Assembly: GCF_022865125.1 (NCBI RefSeq)
Contig: NZ_CP094828.1
Span: 1,426,001-1,490,000 of the forward strand
DNA length: 64,000 nt
Direction: 5' to 3'
Source of the DNA: Acuticoccus sp. I52.16.1
GTDB lineage: Bacteria > Pseudomonadota > Alphaproteobacteria > Rhizobiales > Amorphaceae
Under the pieces are notes generated by a model, which had not been told where the DNA came from, made no database searches, and saw only the letters and a program-made list of their open reading frames with translations. The position numbers and the translations under genes are program-made. Positions within the stretch are counted from its first letter, which is position 1. Each line of letters begins with the position of its first letter. Below, piece by piece: positions 63,936 through 64,000 of the stretch.

Positions 63936-64000
63936 GGTCCGCAGCCTCTATCACCTCGGATCGGCATTTCGAACAGGTGCGTCGGGCTCGGCCGTTGACA

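Overview
The window reads as chromosomal DNA of a GC-rich alphaproteobacterium, most likely of the order Hyphomicrobiales (Rhizobiales). The grounds are the DUF4167 and DUF1489 families, the divergent ubiG/lysC pair, a SleB-type wall hydrolase, an alphaproteobacterial C-P lyase cluster with its two usual side genes, and a Rhizobiales-type fused cobalamin cluster. Genes are dense and often overlap by ATGA, GTGA or TGATG. I see no rRNA, tRNA, insertion sequence, phage gene or CRISPR array.

Region 1 (0.2-6.0 kb) is a six-gene catabolic operon: an NMT1-type ABC importer (binding protein, ATPase, permease), a cytosine-deaminase-like amidohydrolase, an FAD oxidase and a flavodoxin-fold quinone reductase. 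Region 2 (6.2-24.2 kb) is mostly housekeeping: MarR plus DMT exporter, aminotransferase, ubiG/lysC, ptsP-prfA-prmC, DUF4167, DUF1489, a phosphoesterase plus GT4 pair resembling the PlcP/Agt lipid-remodelling system, pgi, and a lone CoxL-type molybdenum hydroxylase. Region 3 (24.2-40.5 kb) is a mosaic: OmpA-like protein, glycerol kinase, cytochrome c, HAD and dienelactone hydrolases, SRAP, LysE, YgfZ, an HD hydrolase, MarR with thioesterase, MFS, SleB, Dps and a NIT-domain chemoreceptor.

Region 4 (40.5-50.4 kb) is the phosphonate C-P lyase locus, phnG-H-I-x-J, phnK-L-acetyltransferase and DUF1045-phnM, all on the minus strand. A small membrane protein (x) is translationally coupled between phnI and phnJ. 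Two genes for exported proteins split phnJ from phnK. A divergently transcribed seven-helix protein (42538-43629) has the helix C, E, F and G signatures of bacteriorhodopsin, but Phe replaces the retinal-binding Lys. Pho-box-like direct repeats lie before phnG, phnK, DUF1045-phnM and the PlcP-like gene, so phosphate starvation is a plausible common regulator. Region 5 (50.5-52.1 kb) has a BI-1/YccA protein with a clear terminator and an exported protein.

Region 6 (52.3-58.8 kb) is a compact cobalamin operon built from fusions: a 62-residue HPGH protein, CbiX-His-rich-CbiC, CobL, CobI-CbiG-CobJ and CobM. Region 7 (58.9-63.9 kb) is a TRAP transporter operon ending in a second, closer CodA-like deaminase, then a small K+-channel-like protein. 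The two ends of the window thus carry different transporter classes, each paired with a CodA-family amidohydrolase.

The most novel feature is the lysine-less rhodopsin homologue inside the phosphonate locus. The fused corrin enzymes and the coupled membrane protein between phnI and phnJ come next. All calls rest on motif recognition by eye; no alignment or search was run.
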